64,000 bases of DNA from Chryseomonas sp014190935 (lineage in GTDB: Bacteria > Pseudomonadota > Gammaproteobacteria > Pseudomonadales > Pseudomonadaceae): assembly GCF_014190935.1 (NCBI RefSeq), contig NZ_JACHVV010000001.1:62001-126000 (forward strand). Reading direction: 5' to 3'. Below are positions 50,293 to 59,354 of this stretch, piece by piece; position 1 is the stretch's first letter, and every line of letters begins with the position of its first letter. The notes under the pieces are model-generated. The model was not told the origin of the DNA. It did not search any database and saw only the letters and a list, made by a program, of their open reading frames with translations. The translations under genes were made by a program, and so were the position numbers.

Positions 50293-53200
50293 TCAAGGTT
50301 CGAGGCGCGACGATCCCGGCCACTCCCGCAGGGGGAGGGGTTTGCCGAGGGCATAGCCCTGGGCGTAGTCGACGCCGATGGTGCCGAGCAATTCGAAGGT
50401 GGCCTGGGATTCGACGAATTCGGCGATGGTCTCGGCGCCGAGGTGATGGGCGACCTGGTTGATGGACTCGACGATAGCGCGATCCAGCGGATCCTGGTCG
50501 AGGGTGCGGATGAAGCTGCCGTCGATCTTCACGTAGTCGACGCGGAAATGCTTGAGGTAGGCGAAGGAGCTGAGGCCGGCGCCGAAGTCGTCCAGGGCGA
50601 TGCGGCAGCCGCGTTCGCGCACCTGGCTGATGAGCGCGGAGGCCACCGAGAGCTTGTTGATCACCGCGGTCTCGGTCAGTTCGAAGAGCAGGCGCTGCGG
50701 ATCCAGCGGCGAGGCGGCGATCAGCTCCAGCAACTCGGGCAGGAAGTCGGGATCGCTCAGGCTATTGCCCGAGAGGTTGATGCCCACGTGCAGCTCGGGT
50801 CGTTCCTGCAGCCAGGGCACCAGCTCGACCAGCACCTGGCGCACCACCCAGCGGTCGATGCTGCTCATCAGGCCAAAACGCTCGGCGGCCGGGATGAAGG
50901 TGGCCGGCGAGATCAGCTGGCCCTGGACATCGCGCAGGCGCAGCAGCAACTCGACGTGCTGCGCGGTGCCGCCGGTGGCGCGGGTGGGGACGATGGCCTG
51001 GGCGTGCAATTCGAAGCGGTGCTGCTCCAGGGCCTCGCGCAAGCCGCTGGCCATGAGGATCTCGCGGTGCTGGCGCTCCACGTCCTCGCTGCCGGCGCGA
51101 TAGAGCGCCGCGCGATTGCGCCCGGCGTGCTTGGCGGTGTAGCAGGCCACGTCGGCCTGGCTCATCAATTCGGCCGGGCTGCGGGTTTCGGCGGTGATGG
51201 CGACGATGCCGGCACTGGCGCCAACGTCGTAGATCCGGTTCTGCCAGTTGAAGCGCACGGCGCCGATGCTGGCGATGAGCTTTTCGGCGACGGCCTCGGC
51301 TTGTACCAGGTCGCAATCACGCAGCAGCAGAGCGAATTCGTCGCCGCCGATGCGCGCCACGGCGTCCGAGCCGCGCAGGGAGTCGCGCAACAGGGTGCCC
51401 AGTTCGCGCAGCAGTAGGTCTCCGGCGGCATGGCCGGCGGAGTCGTTGACCACCTTGAAGCGGTCCAGGTCGATGAAGCACAGCGCATGCTGGGTGGTGC
51501 CGGCCTGGGCCTGCTGCCAGGCGGCGTCCAGCTCCTGCTCGAACTTCAGGCGGTTGTAGAGACCGGTCAGGGCGTCGTGGGAGGCGTTGTAGCTCAGCTC
51601 GCGCTGCAGGTTGCGGGCATGGGTGACATTCTGGAACACCAGCACCGCGCCGATGATGTGGCCATCCACCGTACGTACCGGCGCGGCGGAGTCCTGTACC
51701 TCGTGTCTTTCACCCTGGCGACTGAGCAGCACCGCGCCCTCGTCCAGCGAGGTGATGGTCTGCTCGCGCAGGCAGCGGGTCACCGGACTGGGCAGGACCT
51801 CGTCGCTCTGGCTGTCGTGGATGCGGAAGACCTCTTCGTGGGGGCGCCCCTGGGCATCCGCCAGCGACCAGCCGGTGAGCTGTTCGGCGACCGGATTGAG
51901 AAAGAGGATGCGACCCTCCATGTCGGTGGTCAGCACGGCGTCGGCAATGGAGGCCAGGGTGACCTGCAGCCGTTCCTTTTCCTCGTAGAGCGCCGTGGTC
52001 AGCTGGTTGTGCTCGGTGACGTCTCTATTGCTACCGACCATGCGGCAGTGCCCCTCGCTGTTCTCGATGGCGATCACCTCGGAGCGGATCCTGCGCACGA
52101 CACCATCCGGGCGGACGATGCGAAACTCGTGTTCATAGGAGGCGAGGTTGCGAATGGATTCGCGGAAGAGCGCCATGGACGCATCGCGATCCTCGGGATG
52201 CAGGGCTTCGATCCAGGTCTCCAGTTCGTGGTAGCCATCGATCGTGGGCAGGCCGTAAAGCTGATGGACCTTGGCATCGGCGACGAATTGGCGGCTGCGG
52301 CTGTCCCACTCCCAGATGCCGACGTTGCTCGCTCGAATCGCCAGTTGCAAGCGCTCGCGCAGGTGCGCGTTGACTGCATCGGCACGCCGCTTGGCATCGA
52401 TGTCGCGAACCTGCAGCAAATAGCCGGTGAGCAGGTCGCCGTCGTCATGGTCGGGCGACAGCGCCAGTTGCATCCACAACCCCTGGCCGTCGCGGTGCAG
52501 CAGACGCCGGGTCTGTTCGCCTTCCTCGATCGTCAGGGGTTCTTCGGCGTCGGCGATCAACTCCTGGAGCAAGCGGCCGTCGAGACTGTGGCGCGGATAA
52601 CCGAGCATGACCTCCAGGGCCACGTTCACCTGACTCAGGCGGCCTTCCACCGACAGCAGCGCCATGCCATAGGGCGCGGCGCTCAGGGCGTGGCGGAAGC
52701 GTGCCTCGTTGCGCGCCAGGCGCTGGTTGTGGTGGCGGCTCTGCTGCACCGCGGCGGCCAGCAGCAGCGGTGGAATCTGCATCAGGGCCACGGGAATGTA
52801 GGTCAGGGCTTCATCCATCAGGGAGGCGCCGCGGACACCGAGCAGATAACCGTGGGCCACCAGGTAGGTGAAGATCAGGATGTTCAGGCCGCCCACCACC
52901 GCGGTACCCGCGGCGCTGAGCCTCAGGGTCATTAGCAGCAGCAGGGTGGAGACGTAGACGAAGGGATAGGGCACATAGGCCAGCAGGGTGAGCACCAGCA
53001 CCGGGCTGATCAGCAGCAGGACGATGAAATCGCGGGCGCCCTGGCGGCTGAATTGCTGCCACTGCAGCGGGCGATGGAGGAAGGCGAGGGGCATCACCAC
53101 CAGCAGGCCGAGGGCGTCGCCGAGGTACCAGTGCAGGGCGACTCGCAGCAACTCCGGGTTGCCCTGCTGGGCGGCGATCAGGGTCCCCAGGGCGGTACCG

Positions 53201-53598
53201 GCCAGGGGCGTCACCAGTACCCCGTAGAACAGCAGTCGGCCCATGGCCGCGACATTGCGTTCGGGATGGAGGATGCGATCGTGCAGCAGCCAGGCGCCGA
53301 ACAGGATCTCGGCCAGATTGGGCAAGGAATAGAGGGCGCCGATGGCCGGCTGGCCACTGAAGGGCAGCTCGGCCAGGGCGCCGGCCAGCCAGGTCGCCAG
53401 CAGCTGCAGCGGCCAGCGACGGGGGGCGGAGCGCAGCAGCCAGGCGATCGCCAGGCCATTGGGCAGCCAGAGGGTCGCCACGGTGGAGGACGCCTGGCGG
53501 GTGAAGAGGATGCACAGGACCGAGCTGATCAGGAACAGCAGCGCCAGCGCGGTGGCGTCACGCAGCGGAGAGGTGTTTCGCGACAGAGTGGAAGTCAT
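50293..53598 (-). CDS. MASE1-PAS-PAS-PAS-GGDEF-EAL cyclic-di-GMP protein
   Basis: Inner-membrane signalling protein of 1101 aa. Domains in order: MASE1 sensor with about eight helices (about 15-290), three PAS domains (about 300-410, 420-535, 545-665), GGDEF (about 670-830) and EAL (about 850-1095). The GGDEF motif is exact at 751-755 with an inhibitory RGSD site at 742-745. The EAL part keeps E883-x-L-x-R887, N945, ELTE, DDFG at 1003-1006, K1024 and E1056. Both synthase and phosphodiesterase sites look competent, so net activity is set by the sensor. Confidence 0.93.
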   Translation of the reverse strand: MTSTLSRNTSPLRDATALALLFLISSVLCILFTRQASSTVATLWLPNGLAIAWLLRSAPRRWPLQLLATWLAGALAELPFSGQPAIGALYSLPNLAEILFGAWLLHDRILHPERNVAAMGRLLFYGVLVTPLAGTALGTLIAAQQGNPELLRVALHWYLGDALGLLVVMPLAFLHRPLQWQQFSRQGARDFIVLLLISPVLVLTLLAYVPYPFVYVSTLLLLMTLRLSAAGTAVVGGLNILIFTYLVAHGYLLGVRGASLMDEALTYIPVALMQIPPLLLAAAVQQSRHHNQRLARNEARFRHALSAAPYGMALLSVEGRLSQVNVALEVMLGYPRHSLDGRLLQELIADAEEPLTIEEGEQTRRLLHRDGQGLWMQLALSPDHDDGDLLTGYLLQVRDIDAKRRADAVNAHLRERLQLAIRASNVGIWEWDSRSRQFVADAKVHQLYGLPTIDGYHELETWIEALHPEDRDASMALFRESIRNLASYEHEFRIVRPDGVVRRIRSEVIAIENSEGHCRMVGSNRDVTEHNQLTTALYEEKERLQVTLASIADAVLTTDMEGRILFLNPVAEQLTGWSLADAQGRPHEEVFRIHDSQSDEVLPSPVTRCLREQTITSLDEGAVLLSRQGERHEVQDSAAPVRTVDGHIIGAVLVFQNVTHARNLQRELSYNASHDALTGLYNRLKFEQELDAAWQQAQAGTTQHALCFIDLDRFKVVNDSAGHAAGDLLLRELGTLLRDSLRGSDAVARIGGDEFALLLRDCDLVQAEAVAEKLIASIGAVRFNWQNRIYDVGASAGIVAITAETRSPAELMSQADVACYTAKHAGRNRAALYRAGSEDVERQHREILMASGLREALEQHRFELHAQAIVPTRATGGTAQHVELLLRLRDVQGQLISPATFIPAAERFGLMSSIDRWVVRQVLVELVPWLQERPELHVGINLSGNSLSDPDFLPELLELIAASPLDPQRLLFELTETAVINKLSVASALISQVRERGCRIALDDFGAGLSSFAYLKHFRVDYVKIDGSFIRTLDQDPLDRAIVESINQVAHHLGAETIAEFVESQATFELLGTIGVDYAQGYALGKPLPLREWPGSSRLEP

Positions 53599-53686
53599 TG
53601 CCTATCCAGACACGCGCTCAGCCGGCAAGTGCCGGGCTGACGAGACGATCCCGAGGAAGCGGGGAGTATCTCCGCTGGTTGGCCAT

Positions 53687-53715
53687 AAAAAAAGGGAATA
53701 CCGGTCGGTATTCCC
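53687..53715 (-). terminator. Intrinsic terminator of leuA
   Basis: On the leuA strand GGGAATACC, loop GACC, GGTATTCCC (9-bp stem), followed by seven T. It lies 23 bases past the leuA stop. Confidence 0.93.
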
Positions 53716-53737
53716 CTGGGCTTGACCAATGTCAGGG

Positions 53738-55408
53738 TCAGGCGGCCTTGGCCTGGGCCTGGGTGACCGCGCGATTCAGGGCACTGAGCAGGGCGCGGAA
53801 GCTGGCGGTGGTGATGTTCTCGTCGATGCCGATGCCATGCAGCGGGCGCTGGCCTTCCAGGCGGACCTCGATATAGGAAGCGGCCTTGGCGTTGGCGCCG
53901 GCACCGATGGAGTGCTCGTGATAGTCCATGATCTCCACCGCCTGGGGCAGGCTGGCGACCAGGGCTTCCAGGGGACCCTTGGCAGTGCCGTGCCAGTGCT
54001 CGGTACGACCCTCGACGGCGACCTTGATGTCGACGGTGGAGGTGCCGTCTTCCTCGCGCAGCTTGTGGCTGACCAGGGCGTAGGGGCTCTTGGCCTGCAG
54101 GTATTCCTGTTCGAGCAGGGCGTGGATCTGCGCCGCGGTCATCTCCAGGCCCAGGCGATCGGTTTCGCGCTGCACCACCTGGCTGAATTCGATCTGCATG
54201 CGGCGCGGCAGGCTGATGCCGTATTCCTGTTCCAGCAGGAAGGCGATACCGCCCTTGCCCGACTGGCTGTTGACGCGGATGACCGCCTCGTAGTCGCGGC
54301 CGATGTCGGCCGGGTCGATGGGCAGGTAGGGGACTTCCCAGAGGGCGTCCGGCTTCTGCTGGGCGAAGCCCTTGCGGATGGCGTCCTGGTGGGAGCCGGA
54401 GAAGGCGGTATGCACCAGGTCGCCGACATAGGGATGACGCGGGTGCACCGGCAGCTGGTTGCACTCCTCGACGGTCTTGCGCACGGCGTCGATGTCGGAG
54501 AAGTCCAGCTCGGGATCGACGCCCTGGGTGTAGAGGTTGAGCGCCAGGGTCACCAGGCAGACGTTGCCGGTGCGCTCGCCATTGCCGAACAGGCAGCCTT
54601 CGACGCGATCGGCGCCGGCCATCACCGCCAGTTCCGAGGCGGCGACGCCGGTGCCGCGGTCATTATGGGTGTGGACGCTGATCAGCACGCTGTCGCGGCG
54701 GTCGATGTGGCGCCCGAACCACTCGATCTGGTCGGCGTAGTTGTTGGGCGTGGCGCACTCGATGGTGGCCGGCAGGTTGAGGATCAGCTTGTTGGCCGGG
54801 GTCGGCGCGAACACCGCGATCACCGCGTTGCACACTTCGACGGCGAAGTCGGTCTCGGTGGAGCTGAACACCTCGGGGGAGTACTCGAAGCCCCACTGGG
54901 TCTCCGGCCGCTCGGCCGCCAGGCGCACGATGGTCTGGCCGGCGGCCACGGCGATGGCCTTGACGCCGGCCTTGTCCTGGCCGAAGACGATGCGGCGGAA
55001 GCTCGGCGCACAGGCGTTGTAGTAGTGGACGATGGCGCGCTTGGCGCCCTTGAGCGATTCGAAGGTGCGCTCGATGAGATCGTCACGGGCCTGGGTCAGC
55101 ACCTGGATGGTGACGTCGTCGGGGATGTGACCACCCTCGATCAGCTCGCGGACAAAGTCGAAATCGGTCTGGGAGGCGGAGGGGAAGCCCACCTCGATCT
55201 CCTTCAGGCCCACGGCGACCAGGCACTTGAAGAAGGCCATCTTCTTCTCGGCGTCCATCGGCTCGATCAGCGACTGATTGCCGTCGCGCAGGTCCGTGGA
55301 CAGCCAGATCGGCGCCTTGTCGATGACCTTGTCCGGCCAGGTACGGTCGGGCAGGGCGACGGGCGTGAAGGGACGGTACTTCTGCGAGGGATCTTTGAGC
55401 ATGGTCAT
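53738..55408 (-). CDS. leuA: 2-isopropylmalate synthase LeuA
   Basis: First step of leucine synthesis: acetyl-CoA plus 2-ketoisovalerate. The 556-aa protein has the catalytic STDLRDGNQSLIEPMD motif, EVGFPSASQTDFDF, the metal site SVHTHNDRGTGVAASE and GCLFGNGERTGN, and a C-terminal regulatory LeuA dimer domain with the leucine site. It is the long LeuA2 type. Start MTMLKDPSQKYRPF. A short Leu-rich ORF ends 30 bases upstream. Confidence 0.96.
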   Translation of the reverse strand: MTMLKDPSQKYRPFTPVALPDRTWPDKVIDKAPIWLSTDLRDGNQSLIEPMDAEKKMAFFKCLVAVGLKEIEVGFPSASQTDFDFVRELIEGGHIPDDVTIQVLTQARDDLIERTFESLKGAKRAIVHYYNACAPSFRRIVFGQDKAGVKAIAVAAGQTIVRLAAERPETQWGFEYSPEVFSSTETDFAVEVCNAVIAVFAPTPANKLILNLPATIECATPNNYADQIEWFGRHIDRRDSVLISVHTHNDRGTGVAASELAVMAGADRVEGCLFGNGERTGNVCLVTLALNLYTQGVDPELDFSDIDAVRKTVEECNQLPVHPRHPYVGDLVHTAFSGSHQDAIRKGFAQQKPDALWEVPYLPIDPADIGRDYEAVIRVNSQSGKGGIAFLLEQEYGISLPRRMQIEFSQVVQRETDRLGLEMTAAQIHALLEQEYLQAKSPYALVSHKLREEDGTSTVDIKVAVEGRTEHWHGTAKGPLEALVASLPQAVEIMDYHEHSIGAGANAKAASYIEVRLEGQRPLHGIGIDENITTASFRALLSALNRAVTQAQAKAA

Positions 55409-55438
55409 GGCGATTCTTTCCTTGGGCGTGGTCGGGAC

Positions 55439-55534
55439 TTACGAAGCGAGCGCGGTCGAGCTTCGCAGTCGTGGACTGACCAGTCGCAAGCAGCGGTGCT
55501 GCCTGAGGAGGATGAGGGTATGGGCGTTGTGCAT
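55439..55534 (-). CDS. Possible leuA leader peptide (31 aa)
   Basis: ORF MHNAHTLILLRQHRCLRLVS and 11 further residues, with seven Leu including the cluster L-I-L-L coded by CTC ATC CTC CTC. It ends 30 bases before leuA. A promoter-like TTGCGA (55571-55566) and TAACGT (55547-55542), 18 bp apart, would put the transcript start almost on the ATG, making it leaderless; no ribosome site is seen. A 6-bp hairpin CGAAGC/GCTTCG covers its stop. No T run, so control by translation is more likely than termination. Confidence 0.45.
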   Translation of the reverse strand: MHNAHTLILLRQHRCLRLVSPRLRSSTALAS

Positions 55535-55771
55535 GGCGCTAACGTTAGTCCGCCCGGGGCAAGTCTCGCAACGTTCTTTTTGAAATTGGCAGGAATGTTC
55601 GCTCAGGTCAGTTTCATGAGGATTTATTGCTAGTTGAGGCTGGGTATTGGTGATTTCTAAAAGAGCGGGTTAGTGTTTTTTGTGTAACCCGAGATCACCG
55701 GGGCGATTCCTGGCGCCGGGCAGGGGTCAATGCTGGACGATTCCCGGCAACCGAACGGAAGGAAGGCGTCC

Positions 55772-56203
55772 ATGAAGACTCTCGCGCTGGCAGGCCTGGC
55801 GACCACCCTGATCGCCGGTCTGGCGTCGGCCGCCCAGGTGGCCGACAACCCCCTGGAGGCGGAACGCTGGAAGACCCGACCGTTGATCCTGGTGGCGCCG
55901 ACGGCGAATGATCCCCAGGTGGTGAAGCTCCGCGAGGAACTGGCGCAGCCGGCCAATCGCGAAGCCTTCGTCGAGCGGGAAATGGTGCTCTATACGGTGG
56001 TGGGGGAAGCCGGCAGTCGCAATGACGAGCCGCTGCGGCCGGCGCAGACCCGGGCGCTGCTCAAGGCCCTGGACGCCCGTGCCGGCCAGCCGGCCACGCT
56101 CTATCTGGTGGGCAAGGACGGCGGGGTCAAGGTGCGTGAGCAGCAGGGATGGTCGCTCAAGGCGCTGTTCGGCACGGTCGACCGGATGCCGATGCGGCGG
56201 TAG
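55772..56203 (+). CDS. Exported DUF4174-type protein
   Basis: 143-aa protein with a signal peptide (MKTLALAGLATTLIAGLASA) followed by a thioredoxin-like DUF4174 region: NPLEAERWKTRPLILVAP and LYLVGKDGGVKVREQQG. There is no CxxC, so it is unlikely to be a redox enzyme. AAGGAAGG precedes the ATG at 55772. The 236 bases between the leader-peptide start and this gene hold the leuA promoter and no other gene that I see. Confidence 0.8.
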   Translation: MKTLALAGLATTLIAGLASAAQVADNPLEAERWKTRPLILVAPTANDPQVVKLREELAQPANREAFVEREMVLYTVVGEAGSRNDEPLRPAQTRALLKALDARAGQPATLYLVGKDGGVKVREQQGWSLKALFGTVDRMPMRR

Positions 56204-56211
56204 GCGTGGTT

Positions 56212-56856
56212 CCCTCACCCCAACCCTCTCCCAGGGGGAGAGGGGGTTCTCCGAGGCCACCTGGACACCGAGTAGGTTGGGTTGAGCGTCAGCGAAGCCC
56301 AACACGGGGCTCAGTGTGCCTGTTGGGCTTCGACGATGGAGCCGCCTCGGCCCAACCTACGGGGTGTGGGCATCAGCGTCCGAGTCTCAGCTTCGTAGGG
56401 TGGACAACGGCGCAGCCTTGTCCACGCGGGTAAGGTGCCGTGCCGTCAGTGGAAAACGCTGGCGCGGTTTTCCACGCTACGGGGCTGGAGTTTTCCATCA
56501 GTCCAGTCCTCTCCCAGGGGGAGAGGGGGTTCTCCGAGGCCACCCGGACACCGCGTAGGTTGGGTTGAGCGCCAGCGAAGCCCAACACCCAAGGCACCTT
56601 GTGTCTGTTGGGCTTCGGCGATGGAGCTGCCTCAGCCCAACCTACGGGGTGCGGGCATCAGCGTCCAAGTCTCGGCTTCGTAGGGTGGACAACGGCGCAG
56701 CCTTGTCCACGCGGGTAAGGTGCCGTGCCGTCAGTGGAAAACGCTGGCGCGGTTTTCCACGCTACGGGGCTGGAGTTTTCCCTCACCCCAGTCCTCTCCC
56801 GATGGAGAGGGGGCGCAGGCACCCGTAGGTTGGGTTGAGCGTCAGCGAAGTCCAAC
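56212..56856. repeat. Composite repeat island with ~285-bp tandem duplication
   Basis: A 664-bp non-coding gap filled by repeats: CCCTCACCCC/GAGAGGG units at 56212-56246, 56505-56529 and 56780-56813; GTAGGTTGGG...CCCAACCTAC palindromes at 56272-56360 and 56555-56645 and a partial at 56825-56856; CGTAGGGTGGACAACGGCGC units at 56394 and 56679; GTGGAAAACGCTGGCGCGG units at 56448-56482 and 56733-56767. The set repeats with a 283-285-bp period, a tandem duplication diverged by a few percent. Confidence 0.9.
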
Positions 56857-56867
56857 GAGCCCAGCCC

Positions 56868-57536
56868 TCAGGCGTAGACGTAGGGCCCGCCCTGCTCCAG
56901 CGCCCGCTGGTAAGCCGGGCGGGCATGGATGCGCGTGAGGAAGTCCACCAGCTTGGGGCGCTTGCCATTGTCCAGGCCGGCGCGGCTGGCGGCGGCTTCC
57001 AGGGGGAAGCTGAGCTGGATATCGGCGGCGGTGAAGCGGTCGCCGACGAACCAGCCGCTTTCGCCCAGCTGGCTTTCCAGGTAGTCCAGGTGCAGGTCGA
57101 GCTGGGGCTGGATGAAGCTGGCCGTGGCCTTGGCGGCGATGCCCTTGGCGATGGGCCTGGCGAAGAACGGCATGGGCGAGGTGGCGATGCGGTCGAACAC
57201 CAGCTTGAGCAGCAGCGGGGTCATGGCCGAGCCTTCGGCATAGTGCAGCCAGTAGGTGTAGCGCACGAACTCCGGGCTGTCCTGGGCGGGCAGCAGTTGC
57301 GGGCCGTAGCGCCGTGCCAGGTAGTCGACGATGGCGCCGGATTCGGCCAGGGTCAGGTCGCCGTCGACGATCACCGGAGACTTGCCCAGCGGATGCACCT
57401 TGCGCAATTCCGGCGGGGCGAACAGGCCGCCCGCCGCTCGCTCGTAGCGTTGCACCCGATACTCGATGCCGAGCTCTTCGAGCAGCCAGAGCACCCGCTG
57501 GGAGCGGGAGTTGTTCAGGTGGTGGACGACGATCAT
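56868..57536 (-). CDS. Glutathione S-transferase family protein
   Basis: 222-aa protein with an N-terminal thioredoxin-like domain (VVHHLNNSRSQRVLWLLEELGIEY, then NPLGKSPV-type HPLGKSPVIVDGDLTLAESGAIVDYL) and a C-terminal helical domain with WFVGDRFTAADIQLSFPLE. The SRSQR motif supplies the Ser active residue typical of bacterial GSTs. Substrate unknown. Confidence 0.9.
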   Translation of the reverse strand: MIVVHHLNNSRSQRVLWLLEELGIEYRVQRYERAAGGLFAPPELRKVHPLGKSPVIVDGDLTLAESGAIVDYLARRYGPQLLPAQDSPEFVRYTYWLHYAEGSAMTPLLLKLVFDRIATSPMPFFARPIAKGIAAKATASFIQPQLDLHLDYLESQLGESGWFVGDRFTAADIQLSFPLEAAASRAGLDNGKRPKLVDFLTRIHARPAYQRALEQGGPYVYA

Positions 57537-57565
57537 GGTCTTTCCTTAGGCCTGGGGCGGGCGGG

Positions 57566-58846
57566 TCAGGGCGCCGGGGTGCCCGGTTCGCCGAGGGAGG
57601 TCATGGCCTCGGTCGGCTCCAGCCGCTTGCGGAAATCGCGTCCGCTCGGGTGCTGGAACACATGGAGGCCGAATTCCGGGAGGATGGAGAGCAGGTGGTC
57701 GAAGATGTCCCCCTGGATGCCCTCATATTGCGCCCACACCGTAGTGTTGGTGAAGCAGTAGATCTCCACCGGCAGACCCTCGCCGGAGAGCGGCATCTGG
57801 CGCACCAGCAGGGTCATGCCCTGGTGCACCCCGGGATGGGCGCGCAGATAGCGCTCCACATAGGCGCGAAAGGTGCCCAGGTTGGTGACCCGGCGGGTGT
57901 TGACCGGCTCCTGGCCGCGCTTTTCCAGCTTGCGATTCCAGTCCGCCAGTTCCTGCTCCTTGGCGGTGAGGTAGTCGTCCAGCAGGTTGAAGCGGTGCAG
58001 GTGCTCGCGCTCGGCGTCGCTGAGGAAGTGCACGCTGTTCTGGTCGATGTTGAGCGCGCGCTTGATCCGTCGGCCACCGGCTTCCTGCATGCCGCGGTAG
58101 TTGCGGAAGGAGTCGGTGATGAATCTCTTGGTGGGGATGGTGGTGATGGTCTTGTCGAAGTTCTGCACCTTGACCGTGTGCAGGGCGATGTCGATGACGT
58201 CGCCGTCGGCATTGAGCTGGGGCATCTCGATCCAGTCGCCGACGCGGATGATGTCGTTGCTGGAGATCTGCACGCTGGCCACCAGGGAGAGCAGGGTGTC
58301 CTGGAAGATCAGCAGCAGTACCGCGGCCATGGCGCCGAGGCCGGAGAGCAGGATCAGCGGCGAGCGGTCGATCAGGGTGGCGATCATCAGGATGACCGCG
58401 ATGGCGTAGATGACGATCTTGCTGACCTGGACATAGCCCTTGATCGGCTTGAGCCGTGCCGAGGGCCGCCGCGAATAGAGCACGTTGACCACGTTCAGGG
58501 CGCTGCCCAGGGCCAGGGCGATGGTCAGCACGATGAAGGCGCTGCAGACGTTCTGCACCACGGTGACCAGGGCCTCGGGACGCCCGGGCACCAGTTCGAT
58601 GCCGATCGACAGCACCAGCGCCGGGACGATGTTGGCCAGCCGACCGATGACGCGATGGTGATTGAGCTCCTGGTCCTGACCGAAGGAGGTGCTGCGCAGC
58701 AGGCGATAGAAGCCGCGCACCAGGATGCGCTTGACGATCCAGTTGAGCACCCAGGCCGCCAGCAGCAGGCCGAGGCAGGCCACCAGGGTGAGCAGTTGCG
58801 GGTGTTTTTCGAGGTCGTCGATCAGGTTGGTCAGGGCCGTGGGCAT
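57566..58846 (-). CDS. MscS-family mechanosensitive channel (YbdG-like)
   Basis: 426-aa inner-membrane channel protein for osmotic downshock. Four to five hydrophobic helices at the N-terminus, the pore-lining helix region with GLGAMAAVLLLIFQDTLLSLVASVQISSNDIIRVGDWIEMP (MscS signature), and a soluble C-terminal domain with insertion before the end. Length and the WIEMPQLNADGDVIDIALHTVKVQNFD motif favour the YbdG subtype over classic MscS. Confidence 0.9.
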   Translation of the reverse strand: MPTALTNLIDDLEKHPQLLTLVACLGLLLAAWVLNWIVKRILVRGFYRLLRSTSFGQDQELNHHRVIGRLANIVPALVLSIGIELVPGRPEALVTVVQNVCSAFIVLTIALALGSALNVVNVLYSRRPSARLKPIKGYVQVSKIVIYAIAVILMIATLIDRSPLILLSGLGAMAAVLLLIFQDTLLSLVASVQISSNDIIRVGDWIEMPQLNADGDVIDIALHTVKVQNFDKTITTIPTKRFITDSFRNYRGMQEAGGRRIKRALNIDQNSVHFLSDAEREHLHRFNLLDDYLTAKEQELADWNRKLEKRGQEPVNTRRVTNLGTFRAYVERYLRAHPGVHQGMTLLVRQMPLSGEGLPVEIYCFTNTTVWAQYEGIQGDIFDHLLSILPEFGLHVFQHPSGRDFRKRLEPTEAMTSLGEPGTPAP

Positions 58847-58958
58847 AGGGGGTCTCTTGACGGGATACTACGGGCGCCACGTTAGCAAAGCTGCGCCCCG
58901 CTTGCCGTATTCGGCGCCCGTGGTCGGTCCAAGGTTCAGCCCTTCCAGGAAAATTTCC

Positions 58959-59348
58959 ATGCGCGTCCTCCCTGCCTTTTTCACCCTCGTCGCCGTGCTG
59001 CTGCTCGCCGGTTGCGCCGGGCGTCCCTTCGGACCGCCGACCCTGGACGATCGCCTGGCCGAACTCGGCTATCGGCAGGGCGCGGCCATGGACACCATCC
59101 TGGGCTTCGATCTTTCCGGCTGGCACTACCTGGACAACCGGCACCTGGCACTGGGGACCGGGTTGGGCCGCGCCTACCTGGTGGACTTCGCCGTGCCCTG
59201 CCGCAACCTGGCCGCCGGCAATCGGCTCGGCTATCGCTCGCGGGCCGCCGGCCTGCGAGCGGGTGACTTCCTCGTCTCCACCGATGCCCGGGGCAACCGT
59301 ATGGAGTGCCCCATCGGCGGGCTGTATCGCCTCGATCCCTGGCGCTGA
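58959..59348 (+). CDS. Putative lipoprotein (DUF6491-like)
   Basis: 129-aa protein with lipobox LAGC at C19. The mature part has TILGFDLSGWHYLDNRHLALGTG, LVDFAVPCRNLAAGNRLGY and a C-terminal D-R-x-ECPIGGLYRLD. The pattern resembles DUF6491-type lipoproteins, placed from memory. Two cysteines in the mature region could form a disulfide. No function known. Confidence 0.7.
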   Translation: MRVLPAFFTLVAVLLLAGCAGRPFGPPTLDDRLAELGYRQGAAMDTILGFDLSGWHYLDNRHLALGTGLGRAYLVDFAVPCRNLAAGNRLGYRSRAAGLRAGDFLVSTDARGNRMECPIGGLYRLDPWR

Positions 59349-59354
59349 AACGCC

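Noticed and set aside
50934..50950. EAL motif reading E-L-L as evidence of an inactive phosphodiesterase
   Set aside because: The functional requirement is ExLxR, which is met (E883, L885, R887), and the other catalytic residues are present.
53729..55633. 634-aa open frame antisense to leuA
   Set aside because: Covers leuA, its terminator side and the leader; low-information composition, no domain.
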